64,000 bases of DNA. It comes from an uncultured Bacilli bacterium. GTDB taxonomy: Bacteria > Bacillota_I > Bacilli_A > RF39 > UBA660. This document shows, piece by piece, positions 35,301 through 43,722 of the stretch. The notes beneath the pieces were generated by a model. The model was not told the DNA's origin. It saw only the letters and a program-made list of their open reading frames with translations, and did no database searches. Positions within the stretch are counted from its first letter, which is position 1; every line of letters starts with the position of its first letter. The translations under genes were made by a program, and so were the position numbers. The stretch is from positions 1 to 64,000 of the forward strand of contig CAKPLN010000002.1 in assembly GCA_934167665.1 (NCBI GenBank). Direction: 5' to 3'.

Positions 35301-36900
35301 TATACTTTCTAGCTTGTAATTCTTGTTCTAGTACTAAAGAGATTTCTTTAGCTTCATCTAAATTAGTAGCATAATATCTGAAACTTTTGTCATTATTCCA
35401 ACAATGTGGAGCTATTTTTAAATAATCCCAATTTGGGGAATTTTTGGAGTTAGTTAAAATTACTATTTTTAAATCGTCGTAACTATGATAAGTTAACATT
35501 TGAAGCACTAGACCATTAATAAATAATTGCTTATTAGCGGCATTTCCAATGATTGCTGTTACATTATTAGTTACAAATGATAAAGATATTGGTACATTTT
35601 CAATTAATCTTGATTCAGCACCTAATTTATAAACTTCACTTAATAAGTTATCTTCAGTAAGGGAAAAATGTTCCTGTGGAAAACTAACATTTCCCTCTAA
35701 TTCAGTTGTACCAATTCCAACTCTTAAGTCTAGGAAGTCGGATTGATCTATTTCTCTTTCCCAAAGATTTCTCTTTTTAGCGAAAATTATATCTCGCGTT
35801 TCTTGAAGAGGTAAATAATTGTCTATTAATATTTCACGTTGGGTTTTAATTTCTGTTTGAATTTCTTCACGTTTTGTTTTTACGTACTCTGTATATTTTT
35901 TTTGGCGTAAAGCTTCATTCTTTTTAGCTTGTCTTTTTTGATAATTTTTGGATAACATAGGCCATAACATCATAGTAGATAGCATGGCTAGTGATGATAT
36001 AATCGTTGGAGCAACGTCTTTAAAATCTTGGTTTCCCTCTAAAACGTTATTTAGAGCAGTAACACCAGTTGAGGCTGACATGGTAGCCATTGTCATCATT
36101 GAACCAATAGTATAAATCAATGGTGTTTTATCTTCTTCTGGTTTTCCTGGTGGGCTATCTATTGAAATATCGACAGGCTCTATTTTTGTTTTAAATCTTG
36201 GGGCACGGTAAAAATAATCATCTTCTTTATAAAACTCTATAGTTTCTTCATCAGGCTGATCCATTTCCGTTTGACGCTGTATTAGAGAATATTCCTCAGC
36301 AAAAGTGTTAGGATCATAACTAACAAGGTTACTAATATTATTAATGATTACCATGTCTTTCATGACAATTATTTTTAAACCCATGATAAAAATAATGTCA
36401 CCATATTCAAGATTTACAGCACTAATAGATAAATTATTTACGTATGTTCCATAACGACTGTTTAAGTCCTGAATAGCCCATTTTCCTTCATTATAAATTA
36501 GTTTTGCTTGTTGTTTTGATACAAGGGGATAACTATAGTTTATATTAGCCGTTGCATCGTTACCAATTAATATTTCACCTTCACGTTTTATATGCAAACG
36601 CTTAATATTATAATCTATTGTTGGTGAACAATATAATATTACGTACTCATTATCTGTATTTATCTTTAAAAAATAAAGATTATACTCATTTAAGATGGCT
36701 GATGCTACTTCATTATCGCCACTCATAATTTTTGTTTCAAAGTCACTTTTTATTTTCCATTGACCTTCACAGGCTTCAACATTAATTAAGTTTCTAGTAT
36801 TTCCTAAATAATCATTGTCAACTATCCAGTAATTTCCAGATATTTCAGTAGGTAGCGTAAAGTTATAAATTTTAGTCTTTTTAATAAGCCTAACTATCAC
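32326..36900 (-). CDS. essC: EssC/YukBA-type FtsK/SpoIIIE ATPase of type VII secretion
   Basis: A 1524-residue motor of the Firmicute type VII secretion system. Order: an N-terminal FHA-like region, with a second FHA domain around 110-190 (IGNDATANINY ... VSKQQAKLIYN ... SRYGTYVNN); two membrane segments at about 260-320; then three FtsK/SpoIIIE ATPase domains. The first has Walker A GMTGSGKSEF (near 718) and Walker B IIISDEFAEL. The second has GAAGSGKELM (near 1067). The third lacks a Walker A (VTGEDITITPDF). This is the expected EssC layout. The start is GTG, six bases after GGGGTGA. It leads the esaB-like and small genes. Confidence 0.94.
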   Translation of the reverse strand: MIVRLIKKTKIYNFTLPTEISGNYWIVDNDYLGNTRNLINVEACEGQWKIKSDFETKIMSGDNEVASAILNEYNLYFLKINTDNEYVILYCSPTIDYNIKRLHIKREGEILIGNDATANINYSYPLVSKQQAKLIYNEGKWAIQDLNSRYGTYVNNLSISAVNLEYGDIIFIMGLKIIVMKDMVIINNISNLVSYDPNTFAEEYSLIQRQTEMDQPDEETIEFYKEDDYFYRAPRFKTKIEPVDISIDSPPGKPEEDKTPLIYTIGSMMTMATMSASTGVTALNNVLEGNQDFKDVAPTIISSLAMLSTMMLWPMLSKNYQKRQAKKNEALRQKKYTEYVKTKREEIQTEIKTQREILIDNYLPLQETRDIIFAKKRNLWEREIDQSDFLDLRVGIGTTELEGNVSFPQEHFSLTEDNLLSEVYKLGAESRLIENVPISLSFVTNNVTAIIGNAANKQLFINGLVLQMLTYHSYDDLKIVILTNSKNSPNWDYLKIAPHCWNNDKSFRYYATNLDEAKEISLVLEQELQARKYKDVNGKRELSDVDYKRYKPYYVLITDDYKLVRDVEIVKDVAGLLINVGFSLIVVSPRLVNIPNECKTFISIGDKKSGIFENELVSNKQKEFVADIDATINMYECCKFLANIPIDIEKEHQSLPNSVTFLEMYNVGMVEQLNILNRWKNNDPTKTLQAPVGFDKSRELFKLDLHEKAHGPHGLIAGMTGSGKSEFIITYILSMALNYHPYEVSFVLIDYKGGGLTGAFENKETGMKLPHLAGTITNLDTVEMNRSLASIQSELRKRQRLFNDARDKLDESTIDIYKYQSLYRKGLVDKPIAHLIIISDEFAELKDQRPDFMEQLISTARIGRSLGVHLILATQKPAGVVNDQIWSNSKFRVCLKVQDKSDSMDMIKCPDAASLKQTGRFFLQVGYNELFAQGQAAWTGAQYYPTEKRKKKVDQSISIVDNTGNIIKSLDNKQNEIQVASKGEEITNIIKYIIEEAKTEHISVEQLWLDRIPNVIYTEELKEKYHYKAIKNYINPIIGEYDNPDNQQQNVLTLPISNGGNSIIFGAAGSGKELMLTSLIYSCITTHDSDEINFYILDFGAETLTSFRNAPHVGDVLLSSESEKIGNLLKMILQITEERKKLFLDYNGSYDFYINHGGKQIPLIVVVINNIEGFLETYPDYEEIIGQLTRDCPKYGISFIVSTNGPNTMRYRLRQNFAQNLVLQFNDPSDYAGVLPGVRKKEPSKAFGRGLVSLDGIYEFQTAYPFKEERLSDYIKVVSIKLNEICTYKAKKIPILPNVVTEKDVASALRGIARVPVGIAKETLEIATISLKKGIFNVTGEDITITPDFTLALTKLISKIQNTKCILLDAADILYDSIPQNIYHDSGNCKAGIDTLISDLNSKEQQGLDYTTVCIVTGITNLLTKLDSAKKMELTELIDKKAQAGKFKLIIVDVIDNIKTICYDNWYKNNTDLAEGVWIGNGISNQFTFKITTSSRILRQELEPKFGFIIEKGKASVIKLLSNE

Positions 36901-37011
36901 TAGAAATCACCCCGTTATTATTCTATTCTAGGTTAATTATAGTATTTTTTTAAGTTTTTTACAATAGATTATTTATAAATTATTTTTATCAAAATAGTAC
37001 GCATTTTAATT

Positions 37012-37686
37012 TTATGTATTATGATATTCGTCTTCAAAATAATTTATTATTCCGGATGTTATTGATTTTGCTAGTTTTTTTTGATATTCGTCAGTTGTTA
37101 AAAGATTACGTTCACTAGCATTGGATAGATATCCACATTCTATTAAAACACCAAGAATAGTAGTGTTTTTATACATATATAAGTCTGTGGTATGAATTTG
37201 TCTTTTGCTATTTAGATTAGATTTAAATTCTTGCATAATTGCGGTTGCTAATTTCTTATTTTGCGAATTTATTTGGTTATATAATACTTCTGCTCCTTTA
37301 TAATAAGTATTTTGATACCAATTTATATGAATTGATAGGTACATATCACTTTGATTTTTTTTAATCATTAATAATCTTCGATATAGATCGCCTCTTTTTT
37401 TCTTTGGATCATAAATAGATGATAGGTCTATATCACTTCTACGAATTAAGTAAACTGTGGCACCTTTTTCTAAAAGTTCCTCCTCTAAAGCTAAAGATAT
37501 TTGAAGATTTATATCTTTCTCTAATATTCCTTTATAATAGGTTCCTGGATCTCTACCACCATGTCCGGGATCAATTGTGATTACTTTTCCAGCTAATGGT
37601 AATTGTTTAGCCGTTGAAGTTATAATGGATGTTATAATTATTATTGCAATTATAGATAGAGAGGTTTTTACTTTCTTTTTTAACAT
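37012..37686 (-). CDS. N-acetylmuramoyl-L-alanine amidase (CwlD-like)
   Basis: A 224-residue exported Amidase_3 enzyme that cleaves the amide bond between muramic acid and the stem peptide. An N-terminal signal anchor (SLSIIAIIIITSIITSTA) is followed by the catalytic core: ITIDPGHGGRDPG with the first His, LEKDINLQI with the Glu ligand, LSIHINWYQN with the second His, and LIECGYLSNASE with the catalytic Glu. All residues are present, unlike the split amidase in this window. The start is the ATG at 37686, five bases after AAGGAG. It is encoded just upstream of the essC-like cluster on the same strand. Confidence 0.92.
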   Translation of the reverse strand: MLKKKVKTSLSIIAIIIITSIITSTAKQLPLAGKVITIDPGHGGRDPGTYYKGILEKDINLQISLALEEELLEKGATVYLIRRSDIDLSSIYDPKKKRGDLYRRLLMIKKNQSDMYLSIHINWYQNTYYKGAEVLYNQINSQNKKLATAIMQEFKSNLNSKRQIHTTDLYMYKNTTILGVLIECGYLSNASERNLLTTDEYQKKLAKSITSGIINYFEDEYHNT

Positions 37687-37834
37687 TTTAACTCCTTTCA
37701 ATTTTTATATTTGAATTTAGTAAATATTACTAATTTATAACAAATATTATGATATTTGATTATTTCTTATTAATTTTTGGTACTTTTGCCTATTTACATT
37801 TTATAATTTTACATATTGTATAATGGTGAGTATT

Positions 37835-38635
37835 ATGTTTGAATTTTTTACGAAGCTTTCACCTGTTTGGCAAGCATTTATTTCGGCCATATTTACTTGG
37901 TCTATTACGGCATTAGGAGCTGCAGTAGTATTCTTTTTTAAGGATGTTAAAAAATCAATCATGAACTTGTTATTGGGCTTTTCAGGTGGAGTAATGGTAG
38001 CGGCATCATTTTGGTCTCTATTAAATCCGGCTATTGAGATTGCTGATAACTTATCTATGATATCTTGGCTTGTTGTAACGTGCGGTTTTTTATGTGGAGG
38101 ACTTCTATTATTTGTTTGTGACAGAGTTTATGATTCATTTACTAATAAAAATACTAAACAAGTTAGCAATAAAATGAAGCGTGTCTTGTTGCTTATATTT
38201 TCAATTACGCTACATAATATACCTGAAGGTCTTGTCATTGGAGTAGCATTTGGTTCTATAACTTATGGTATAGAAGGAGCGTCTTTAATAGCTGCACTGA
38301 CATTGGCTATAGGTATAGGTCTACAGAATTTTCCGGAAGGTAGTGCTGTCAGTTTGCCATTGCGGCGTGAAGGCTTTTCGAGATTTAAATCATTTTTTTG
38401 GGGACAACTTAGTGGATTTGTCGAACCATTAGCGGCTATTATTGGAGCTATATTAGTCATTAAAGTTCAAAATTTATTGCCATTCTTGTTATCACTAGCT
38501 GCTGGTTCTATGATTTATGTAGTTGTTTCTGAACTAATTCCAGAGAGCCAATCTGGTACTAAAAAAAATTTAGTAACGCTATTTACATTGATTGGTTTTG
38601 TGATAATGATGATACTTGATGTTGTTTTAGGTTAA
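37835..38635 (+). CDS. ZIP family divalent metal transporter
   Basis: A 266-residue membrane protein with eight predicted helices that imports Zn2+ or related metals. Metal-site motifs: LHNIPEGLVIG in helix 4, QNFPEGSAV in helix 5 and VEPLAA in the next helix, the normal GufA/ZupT-like pattern. The start is the ATG at 37835 with GGTGA five bases upstream; the ATG at 37823 has no such site. It is a single gene, with a shared terminator downstream. Confidence 0.9.
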   Translation: MFEFFTKLSPVWQAFISAIFTWSITALGAAVVFFFKDVKKSIMNLLLGFSGGVMVAASFWSLLNPAIEIADNLSMISWLVVTCGFLCGGLLLFVCDRVYDSFTNKNTKQVSNKMKRVLLLIFSITLHNIPEGLVIGVAFGSITYGIEGASLIAALTLAIGIGLQNFPEGSAVSLPLRREGFSRFKSFFWGQLSGFVEPLAAIIGAILVIKVQNLLPFLLSLAAGSMIYVVVSELIPESQSGTKKNLVTLFTLIGFVIMMILDVVLG

Positions 38636-38681
38636 AAAGCCTCTATATGATGATATTCTCATCAAAATAGAGACTTTTTTT
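38634..38681. terminator. Bidirectional terminator between ZIP gene and M23 gene
   Basis: CCTCTAT and TGATGA arms pair with TCATCA and ATAGAG around a 5-base loop, with A- and T-runs outside. It serves both convergent genes. Confidence 0.85.
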
Positions 38682-39348
38682 ATTCAAGATATAGTTTTTG
38701 TCCTTCCTTTAAGTAAATGCCATATAGTGCTTTCTTAGGGCAAGTAAATATTAATTTAGCTTTAAGCTCTTCTTTATCATCAGTTGGTGTGTTATCATCT
38801 TCTTCTTTACTATCTGGTACTGATGGTTTCGGTTCTGTAGGTATTTTTTTAAAATTATAATTGTTACTTGAAATAACATTTACATTATCATCAAGCCATA
38901 AACAATCTTCTGGTTTTTTTCCATTATTTATTGAGTAGTAACCATTATTATTTTTATACCAACCACTTCCTGAAAATTTACCTTTGCCACATTCAATATG
39001 ACAGTGGTTACCAGTGGCGTTGCCTTTGGTTCCTTCAGAGTAGAAGTTTTCACCTTGGGCTATTAGCTTTCCTACAAATAGATTGGATACATTATTAGAA
39101 TGGGCAAACATAATGGTCATATAGTCTACTGTTCCATCAGGATATTCAACAGGATCTGTACTTTCTAACCACACTTCATTAGCATCAGCTGAGTAGATTT
39201 TTTTTATTATTCCAGTAAAGGGAGCTCTTATTGGTTCAATGCTTTGATCTTTACCGGCATCATCTATAGCAAAACTATCAATATGAGTTCCAATATTATA
39301 GCCTTGAGTAATTCTCATGTTATAACTTGGATATAAAGGTTTTTCCAC
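38680..39348 (-). CDS. M23-type peptidase, endolysin-like
   Basis: A 222-residue protein. The M23 metallopeptidase core has THIDSFAIDDAG (His22, Asp29), FAHSNN (His83) and GNHCHIECG (His115, His117), the zinc and catalytic histidines of LytM-like enzymes. It then has a Pro/Asp/Glu-rich linker and a short C-terminal module of about 25 residues. There is no signal peptide, as in phage endolysins, and it starts at GTG overlapping the stop of the holin-like gene by one base. It is probably a lysis gene left by a prophage or kept as a domesticated cassette. Confidence 0.82.
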   Translation of the reverse strand: MEKPLYPSYNMRITQGYNIGTHIDSFAIDDAGKDQSIEPIRAPFTGIIKKIYSADANEVWLESTDPVEYPDGTVDYMTIMFAHSNNVSNLFVGKLIAQGENFYSEGTKGNATGNHCHIECGKGKFSGSGWYKNNNGYYSINNGKKPEDCLWLDDNVNVISSNNYNFKKIPTEPKPSVPDSKEEDDNTPTDDKEELKAKLIFTCPKKALYGIYLKEGQKLYLE

Positions 39349-39680
39349 TACTTTTCCTCCTCATTAATGATATTTTCTTTGGGGATTTTTACTTCATTTG
39401 TTAAATCATCATGAGCGGATAATCGTCCCTTTAATGTTTTATATATCGTATCAGCACCAATAAATGAGAATAGTCCTATCCAAAGACTGTTAGGGAAAGT
39501 TATAGTAGTAAAGGTTTTACAAAATAATAGACCAAATATTATATTAACTGCAAATGAATATATTAGTATGTACTTATCACTTTTAAATTTTGATTTAGTT
39601 TTTTGAATAATGGCACAGGTTATAGTACTTAAAGCAATGGAAATTATTAATAACTCTTGAAGATACTTTAATTTTAGCAT
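39348..39680 (-). CDS. Holin-like membrane protein
   Basis: A 110-residue protein with three predicted membrane helices and a charged C-terminus ending NEEEK. LWIGLFSFIGADTIYKTLKG near the third helix matches phage holins of Listeria A118-like and related type. It precedes the endolysin-like gene with one-base overlap, the standard holin-endolysin order. No other phage genes are nearby, so this is an isolated lysis pair. Confidence 0.82.
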   Translation of the reverse strand: MLKLKYLQELLIISIALSTITCAIIQKTKSKFKSDKYILIYSFAVNIIFGLLFCKTFTTITFPNSLWIGLFSFIGADTIYKTLKGRLSAHDDLTNEVKIPKENIINEEEK

Positions 39681-39789
39681 TTTACCTTTCCTTTCTATTC
39701 ATTAAAGTACTAATTTAAAATTAGTACTCTTTAATATATTATATGCAATTAATATAAAACGCCTGTTTATTTTACTCATTGAAAACTAA

Positions 39790-39820
39790 CAAAAAAAAGA
39801 GTACATATAAGTACTCTTTG
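39790..39820 (-). terminator. Terminator after rpsI
   Basis: AAAGAGTAC/GTACTCTTT 9-bp stem with an ATATAA loop. The plus-strand A-run on the left is the T-run of the minus-strand transcript. Confidence 0.8.
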
Positions 39821-39834
39821 AACTGTAATATAAA

Positions 39835-40260
39835 TTAACGTTTTGAGAATTGTGGTGCACGACGAGCTTTTTTAAGACCTGGTTTCTTACGTTCTTTCTT
39901 ACGTGAGTCTCTTGTAATGAATCCAGAAGCTTTTAATACTTTTCTATAACTATTTTCTGAATCTGCTGGTGTAGTTTTATCATATTCTAATAAAGCTCTA
40001 GTTATACCTAAACGGATAGCTCCAGTTTGTCCTTGGAATCCTCCACCTTTAACTTTAGCATCTACATCAAACATTTCTTTAGTATTGGTAACATCAAGTG
40101 GTTGAGTTAAATCCATTACTAATACTTCAAAAGGTAAATAGTCATGTACATCTAAACCATTAACTGTAATTTTTCCTGTTCCTGGAGTTAATGTAACTCT
40201 AGCAACACTAGTCTTTCTGTGACCAGTTCCAGTATAAACATTTTTCTTTTCTTTTGCCAT
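39835..40260 (-). CDS. rpsI: 30S ribosomal protein S9
   Basis: A 141-residue component of the 30S head whose C-terminal tail reaches the P-site tRNA. The family signatures are [29 protein letters not shown] and the end [12 protein letters not shown], with the conserved basic tail ending in Lys-Arg. It lies 13 bases after rplM in the usual rplM-rpsI operon. Confidence 0.97.
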   Translation of the reverse strand: MAKEKKNVYTGTGHRKTSVARVTLTPGTGKITVNGLDVHDYLPFEVLVMDLTQPLDVTNTKEMFDVDAKVKGGGFQGQTGAIRLGITRALLEYDKTTPADSENSYRKVLKASGFITRDSRKKERKKPGLKKARRAPQFSKR

Positions 40261-40273
40261 AACTTAAACCCTC

Positions 40274-40705
40274 CTATTTAACTTCAAGCACTTCTGGCTT
40301 TTGTGCAGCATGTTTATGCTCATTACCAGCATATACAAATAACTTTCTATACATATCTCTTCCAAGTCTATTATGTGGAAGCATACCTTTAACAGCTCTT
40401 TCCATCATTTCAACTGGATATTCTTCTCTCATTACTTTTGCTGTTCTTTCTCTTAAACCACCAACATATTGTGAGTGATTGTAATAGATTTTGTCTTCTA
40501 ACTTGTTACCAGTTAAGTTAACTTTTTCAGCATTAATAATGATGATGTTATCTCCACAATCAATGTGTGGAGTATAAGTTGGTTTGTGTTTTCCACGTAG
40601 GTAAGTTGCAGCTAAAGCAGCTACTCTACCTAAAGATTTTCCTTCAGCGTCAATTACGTACCATTTACGTTCAACAGTTTCTTTTTTTTGCATATAACTT
40701 GTCAT
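40274..40705 (-). CDS. rplM: 50S ribosomal protein L13
   Basis: A 143-residue early-assembly protein of the 50S subunit. Signatures: [35 protein letters not shown] and [11 protein letters not shown]. It is the first gene of the rplM-rpsI operon, with its own promoter and leader, here separated from truA by two unknown genes. AAAGGAG is upstream of the ATG. Confidence 0.97.
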   Translation of the reverse strand: MTSYMQKKETVERKWYVIDAEGKSLGRVAALAATYLRGKHKPTYTPHIDCGDNIIIINAEKVNLTGNKLEDKIYYNHSQYVGGLRERTAKVMREEYPVEMMERAVKGMLPHNRLGRDMYRKLFVYAGNEHKHAAQKPEVLEVK

Positions 40706-40773
40706 ATTTTTTCTCCTTTTACTTAAATTAGATTTTCCCAGGATCTAATCTATGTGGGGATCTGAATGTACCG
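40706..40773 (-). promoter_or_regulatory. L13 leader (probable autoregulatory structure)
   Basis: The 5' leader of rplM folds into TTAGAT...ATCTAA with the loop CCTGGGAAA (the minus strand reads GATTAGATCCTGGGAAAATC). Together with GATCCCCAC upstream, this resembles the L13-leader class of Firmicutes, in which L13 represses its own operon. The match is by inspection. Confidence 0.5.
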
Positions 40774-40779
40774 ATTATG

Positions 40780-40808
40780 ATTATACTAAAAAAAGTATTA
40801 AAAATCAA
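40780..40808 (-). promoter_or_regulatory. Promoter of rplM-rpsI
   Basis: On the minus strand, TTGATT (40808-40803) and TATAAT (40785-40780) with a 17-base spacer. It overlaps the terminator of the upstream gene. Confidence 0.7.
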
Positions 40809-40817
40809 TACTTTTTT
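40787..40817 (-). terminator. Terminator after the 40837 gene
   Basis: AAAAGTATT/AATACTTTT stem with a 7-base loop and A- and T-runs. It separates the unknown pair from rplM. Confidence 0.65.
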
Positions 40818-40836
40818 GCCTATTCAGACCCTTTTA

Positions 40837-41211
40837 TTATAATTTCTTTGTAAGTTGAAAGTTTGTAGTAGGATTACTATCTTTGCTAGCTGCATTCTCT
40901 TGTGGTAAAGTCATGCTTAATTCTTGTTCCCTAATAGCTACTAGTTGCTCCATATACTCAATTTCACTTTCTGTTAACGATTCTTTGTATAAATCTACTT
41001 TGCTTAAAGCATTTGTTTCCATGCATTGATGAAGTAAAGTAGCAACTGAGGTTCCTACACCTCCACCTATAACTATTTTCTTAGCTTTGCTTTTATCAAA
41101 ATTAATTGAGTATCTGTCATTGTTTTTTACTGTCTTGGTACAGCTTATTACTGTTGATGCTGGTATTCCTATGTATGATGTAGTAATACCTAAAGATTCA
41201 AATAAAGCCAT
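40837..41211 (-). CDS. Unknown protein with a short hydrophobic glycine-rich segment
   Basis: A 124-residue protein that I cannot assign. The N-terminal part has strands (TTSYIGIPASTVISCTKTV), then a glycine-rich segment KIVIGGGVGTSVATLLHQC that could be a membrane-proximal or nucleotide-like loop but lacks a lysine motif. The C-terminus is polar. Its ATG overlaps the stop of the 41211 gene by one base (TAATG), so the two are coupled. Confidence 0.65.
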   Translation of the reverse strand: MALFESLGITTSYIGIPASTVISCTKTVKNNDRYSINFDKSKAKKIVIGGGVGTSVATLLHQCMETNALSKVDLYKESLTESEIEYMEQLVAIREQELSMTLPQENAASKDSNPTTNFQLTKKL

Positions 41212-41984
41212 TATTTTACCCCCTTTGCTATTTCTGAACCTATTTTATTATTATTTGTAGTTCTCATGGATAATAACATTTCTTTCATTTGCTGACACTG
41301 TTCAATAGATGTAATTGACGAAATTATTTCCTCTGGTGATGGAATTGTCGATTTTTCTTTAGTTGTATCTAAGGCTTGTTCTATTACTTTATTGGCGGCA
41401 TAATATTTTCTATCATTCTGTTCTCTTGTACGTCTTTGTTTTTCTTCTAGAGTTTTTTTGTGTAATTCAAATCTGCATATATTATAATCTTGAAGATTTA
41501 TGCATTGCCAATTTTTTATAGCACATATAGTCTGAACTGCTATAAATGAAGCCGCTATTCCTGTTCCTACTCCAATTACTATAAAACTGCTGGCAACTAT
41601 TGCTAATACTAAGTTCCTAGTCAAAGCACTTTTATGAACGGCTTTATTATATTTTAAATAACTAATTATCTCAGTAGGATTTGAAAATCGCATATGGTAG
41701 TTTCTATTCTCCTCGAGATTATACTCTCTATGAGTTATTAATATTTGCTGTTGATATAGTCTTTTAATTTCTGTTTTTTCCTCTTCTGATGTAGCTTTTT
41801 TTAATTGCTTAGCAAGTTCATCTTGATATCGTTTGTCTATTTTTTCTAAAGACTTAGGAAAGAATTTTTTGGTGATTTTCCACCTTAGCTTTTCAGCTTT
41901 CAGTACAAATTTTTTAAATTGCTTAGCCCCTAGTTTTTGGTGTAGTTTCATTTTCTTTTTATAATCAACTTCTGCCTTATTCAT
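41211..41984 (-). CDS. Unknown protein with coiled-coil and one or two membrane helices
   Basis: A 257-residue protein. Residues 1-100 are very basic and helical (a coiled coil is likely: QDELAKQLKKATSEEEKTEI). A hydrophobic segment of about 30 residues (NLVLAIVASSFIVIGVGTGI and following) is membrane-spanning. The rest is charged and helical. No family is recognised. It precedes the 40837 gene in a two-gene unit located between truA and rplM, where the ribosomal cluster is usually uninterrupted. Confidence 0.65.
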   Translation of the reverse strand: MNKAEVDYKKKMKLHQKLGAKQFKKFVLKAEKLRWKITKKFFPKSLEKIDKRYQDELAKQLKKATSEEEKTEIKRLYQQQILITHREYNLEENRNYHMRFSNPTEIISYLKYNKAVHKSALTRNLVLAIVASSFIVIGVGTGIAASFIAVQTICAIKNWQCINLQDYNICRFELHKKTLEEKQRRTREQNDRKYYAANKVIEQALDTTKEKSTIPSPEEIISSITSIEQCQQMKEMLLSMRTTNNNKIGSEIAKGVK

Positions 41985-42106
41985 AGATAACCCCCTAATT
42001 CTACAAATACGTCCATTAATTGTTGCTAATTATAACATAAAATGAATAAAGTGTCAATTTATACAGTATTTGGATAGTGTAAAATTATTTTTTTGGGGGG
42101 AAGGCA

Positions 42107-42157
42107 TAAAAAAGAAAACTTTAATTAAGATATAAGTTTTACTTTTTAAATTTTGGT
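42107..42157 (-). terminator. Terminator after truA
   Basis: AAAAAAGAAAACTT and AAGTTTTACTTTTT pair imperfectly around an AT-rich loop 40 bases after the truA stop. The gap 41985-42193 shows nothing else. Confidence 0.5.
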
Positions 42158-42193
42158 ACTATCATAAAACTAAGTTGATTTTTATTAATTAAG

Positions 42194-42925
42194 TTAATAT
42201 TCAACTGATGTTAAATATAGACCAACAGCAGGAGCTGTTTTTCCTGACTTTCTCCTATCTTTACTTTCTAAAATGTTTTCCACATCTTCTGGGGATATTT
42301 TATTTTCTCCAACTCTTATTAAAATTCCCACCATATTTCTTACTTGGTATCTAAGAAAACCGTTTCCTTTAAAAGTTATTTCTATTTTAGTAGCATTTTT
42401 TGTTATACTAGCTGTAGTAATAGTTCTAACACAGTTAGCTTTATCTTTATTTTCAGTTACAAAGGCTCTAAAATCATGAGTTCCTATAAATTTTTTTATG
42501 GCTTGAGACATTTTTTCTATATCTAGTTCATGATTATATTGAAAAACATAATTTCGTTCTAAAGGATTATATTCACCTATATTTATATAATATTTATATT
42601 CTTTACTTTTAACATTGTACCTAGCGTGAAAATCTTTATCCACAATTTTTGTGGAAATTACGTGTATATCTGGTGGCAGATTACTATTAAGGGCTCTTTT
42701 TAAGTTTGCTTCTGTTATATTAATGTCAATATCTGTATGAGCATATTGGCATAAAGCATGGACTCCTTTATCTGTTCTGCCGGTTGCTACTGCAATTGTT
42801 TTTTGATTATTGTTTATTTTTGTTAAGGCATTTTCAAGACATTCTTGAATGCTAGGAAGATTTTTTTGATATTGAAAACCATTATAATTACTACCATCAT
42901 ATGAAAATTTAATTAAATAGCGCAT
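42194..42925 (-). CDS. truA: tRNA pseudouridine synthase A
   Basis: Converts uridines 38-40 of the tRNA anticodon stem to pseudouridine. It has the family catalytic segment ATGRTDKGVHALCQYAH with the essential aspartate, the N-terminal YDGSNYNGFQYQ, KEYKYYI and the C-terminal FLRYQVRNMVGILIRVG. The length of 243 residues is normal. It follows the degraded ABC gene by eight bases, occupying its usual Bacilli position after the ecf genes. Confidence 0.96.
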   Translation of the reverse strand: MRYLIKFSYDGSNYNGFQYQKNLPSIQECLENALTKINNNQKTIAVATGRTDKGVHALCQYAHTDIDINITEANLKRALNSNLPPDIHVISTKIVDKDFHARYNVKSKEYKYYINIGEYNPLERNYVFQYNHELDIEKMSQAIKKFIGTHDFRAFVTENKDKANCVRTITTASITKNATKIEITFKGNGFLRYQVRNMVGILIRVGENKISPEDVENILESKDRRKSGKTAPAVGLYLTSVEY

Positions 42926-42933
42926 ACATCCTC

Positions 42934-43722
42934 CTATACATGTTTATATATATCCTTTATAATGTCTCTAATATCTTGATGATAATCAATTTTAACTTTC
43001 TTATCTTTCTTTGCCTTGTAGGTAAGCATTACTATATCTGGTATATCAAATTTATTTCTTTTCAAAGTATCTACTCCAGCATATATTTCTTTTATCTTTC
43101 CTGATAAAATAACTTTTCCATTTTTAATTATTATTCCTTTAGTACAATATTTATATATAATATTAGAGTCATCGTTTAAAATTATTACTATTTTATGATA
43201 CTGTTCTTTTAAGCGTAGTAATAACGAATAAATTCTCTTTTTATTTTTCAAGTCTAATTTTGATAGTTCTAGACTAATAACTAACACTTCAGGATTTGAT
43301 AGTAAAGAGGAAGCCATTTGAATTAATATTTTCTCGGAACTTGATAGAGTCGAAAGTTCTCTTAATAAATAGCTATCATCTAGGCCTACAATTCTTAAAG
43401 AATCTATTATTTTTTTATTAGGATTTTTAATTTTTAAATTTCTACTCATTATTATATAATTCATGTAATCTAGAACACATCTTATATATTCTAAGTGATA
43501 ATATGGGTGAACTATACTTATTATTCTCTGATATTGATAAGCATTATCTTTAGTTATTTTTTTATCATTAAAAAATATTTCGCCTGTTGAGATGTTCTCT
43601 AATGAAATTAAGTCTAAAAATGATTTTTTATCATTTGTTACTACCCCGATAATATCATCACTATTTAATTCTATATTTATCTCTTTATTGTTTAGTAGTA
43701 CATTATGAAATTTTATTTCCAT
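42934..43722 (-). CDS. Degenerate EcfA2-type ABC ATPase
   Basis: A 262-residue ABC-domain protein at the position of ecfA2. The reading frame is intact, but every ATPase motif is damaged. The Walker A region reads GVVTNDKKSFLD (no G before K), the signature reads LSTLSSSEKILIQMA instead of LSGGQ, Walker B reads VLVISLELSKLD with no Asp-Glu pair, and the H-switch is LNDD. It probably no longer hydrolyses ATP and may serve as a structural or regulatory relic. It overlaps the 43713 gene by ten bases. Confidence 0.82.
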   Translation of the reverse strand: MEIKFHNVLLNNKEINIELNSDDIIGVVTNDKKSFLDLISLENISTGEIFFNDKKITKDNAYQYQRIISIVHPYYHLEYIRCVLDYMNYIIMSRNLKIKNPNKKIIDSLRIVGLDDSYLLRELSTLSSSEKILIQMASSLLSNPEVLVISLELSKLDLKNKKRIYSLLLRLKEQYHKIVIILNDDSNIIYKYCTKGIIIKNGKVILSGKIKEIYAGVDTLKRNKFDIPDIVMLTYKAKKDKKVKIDYHQDIRDIIKDIYKHV

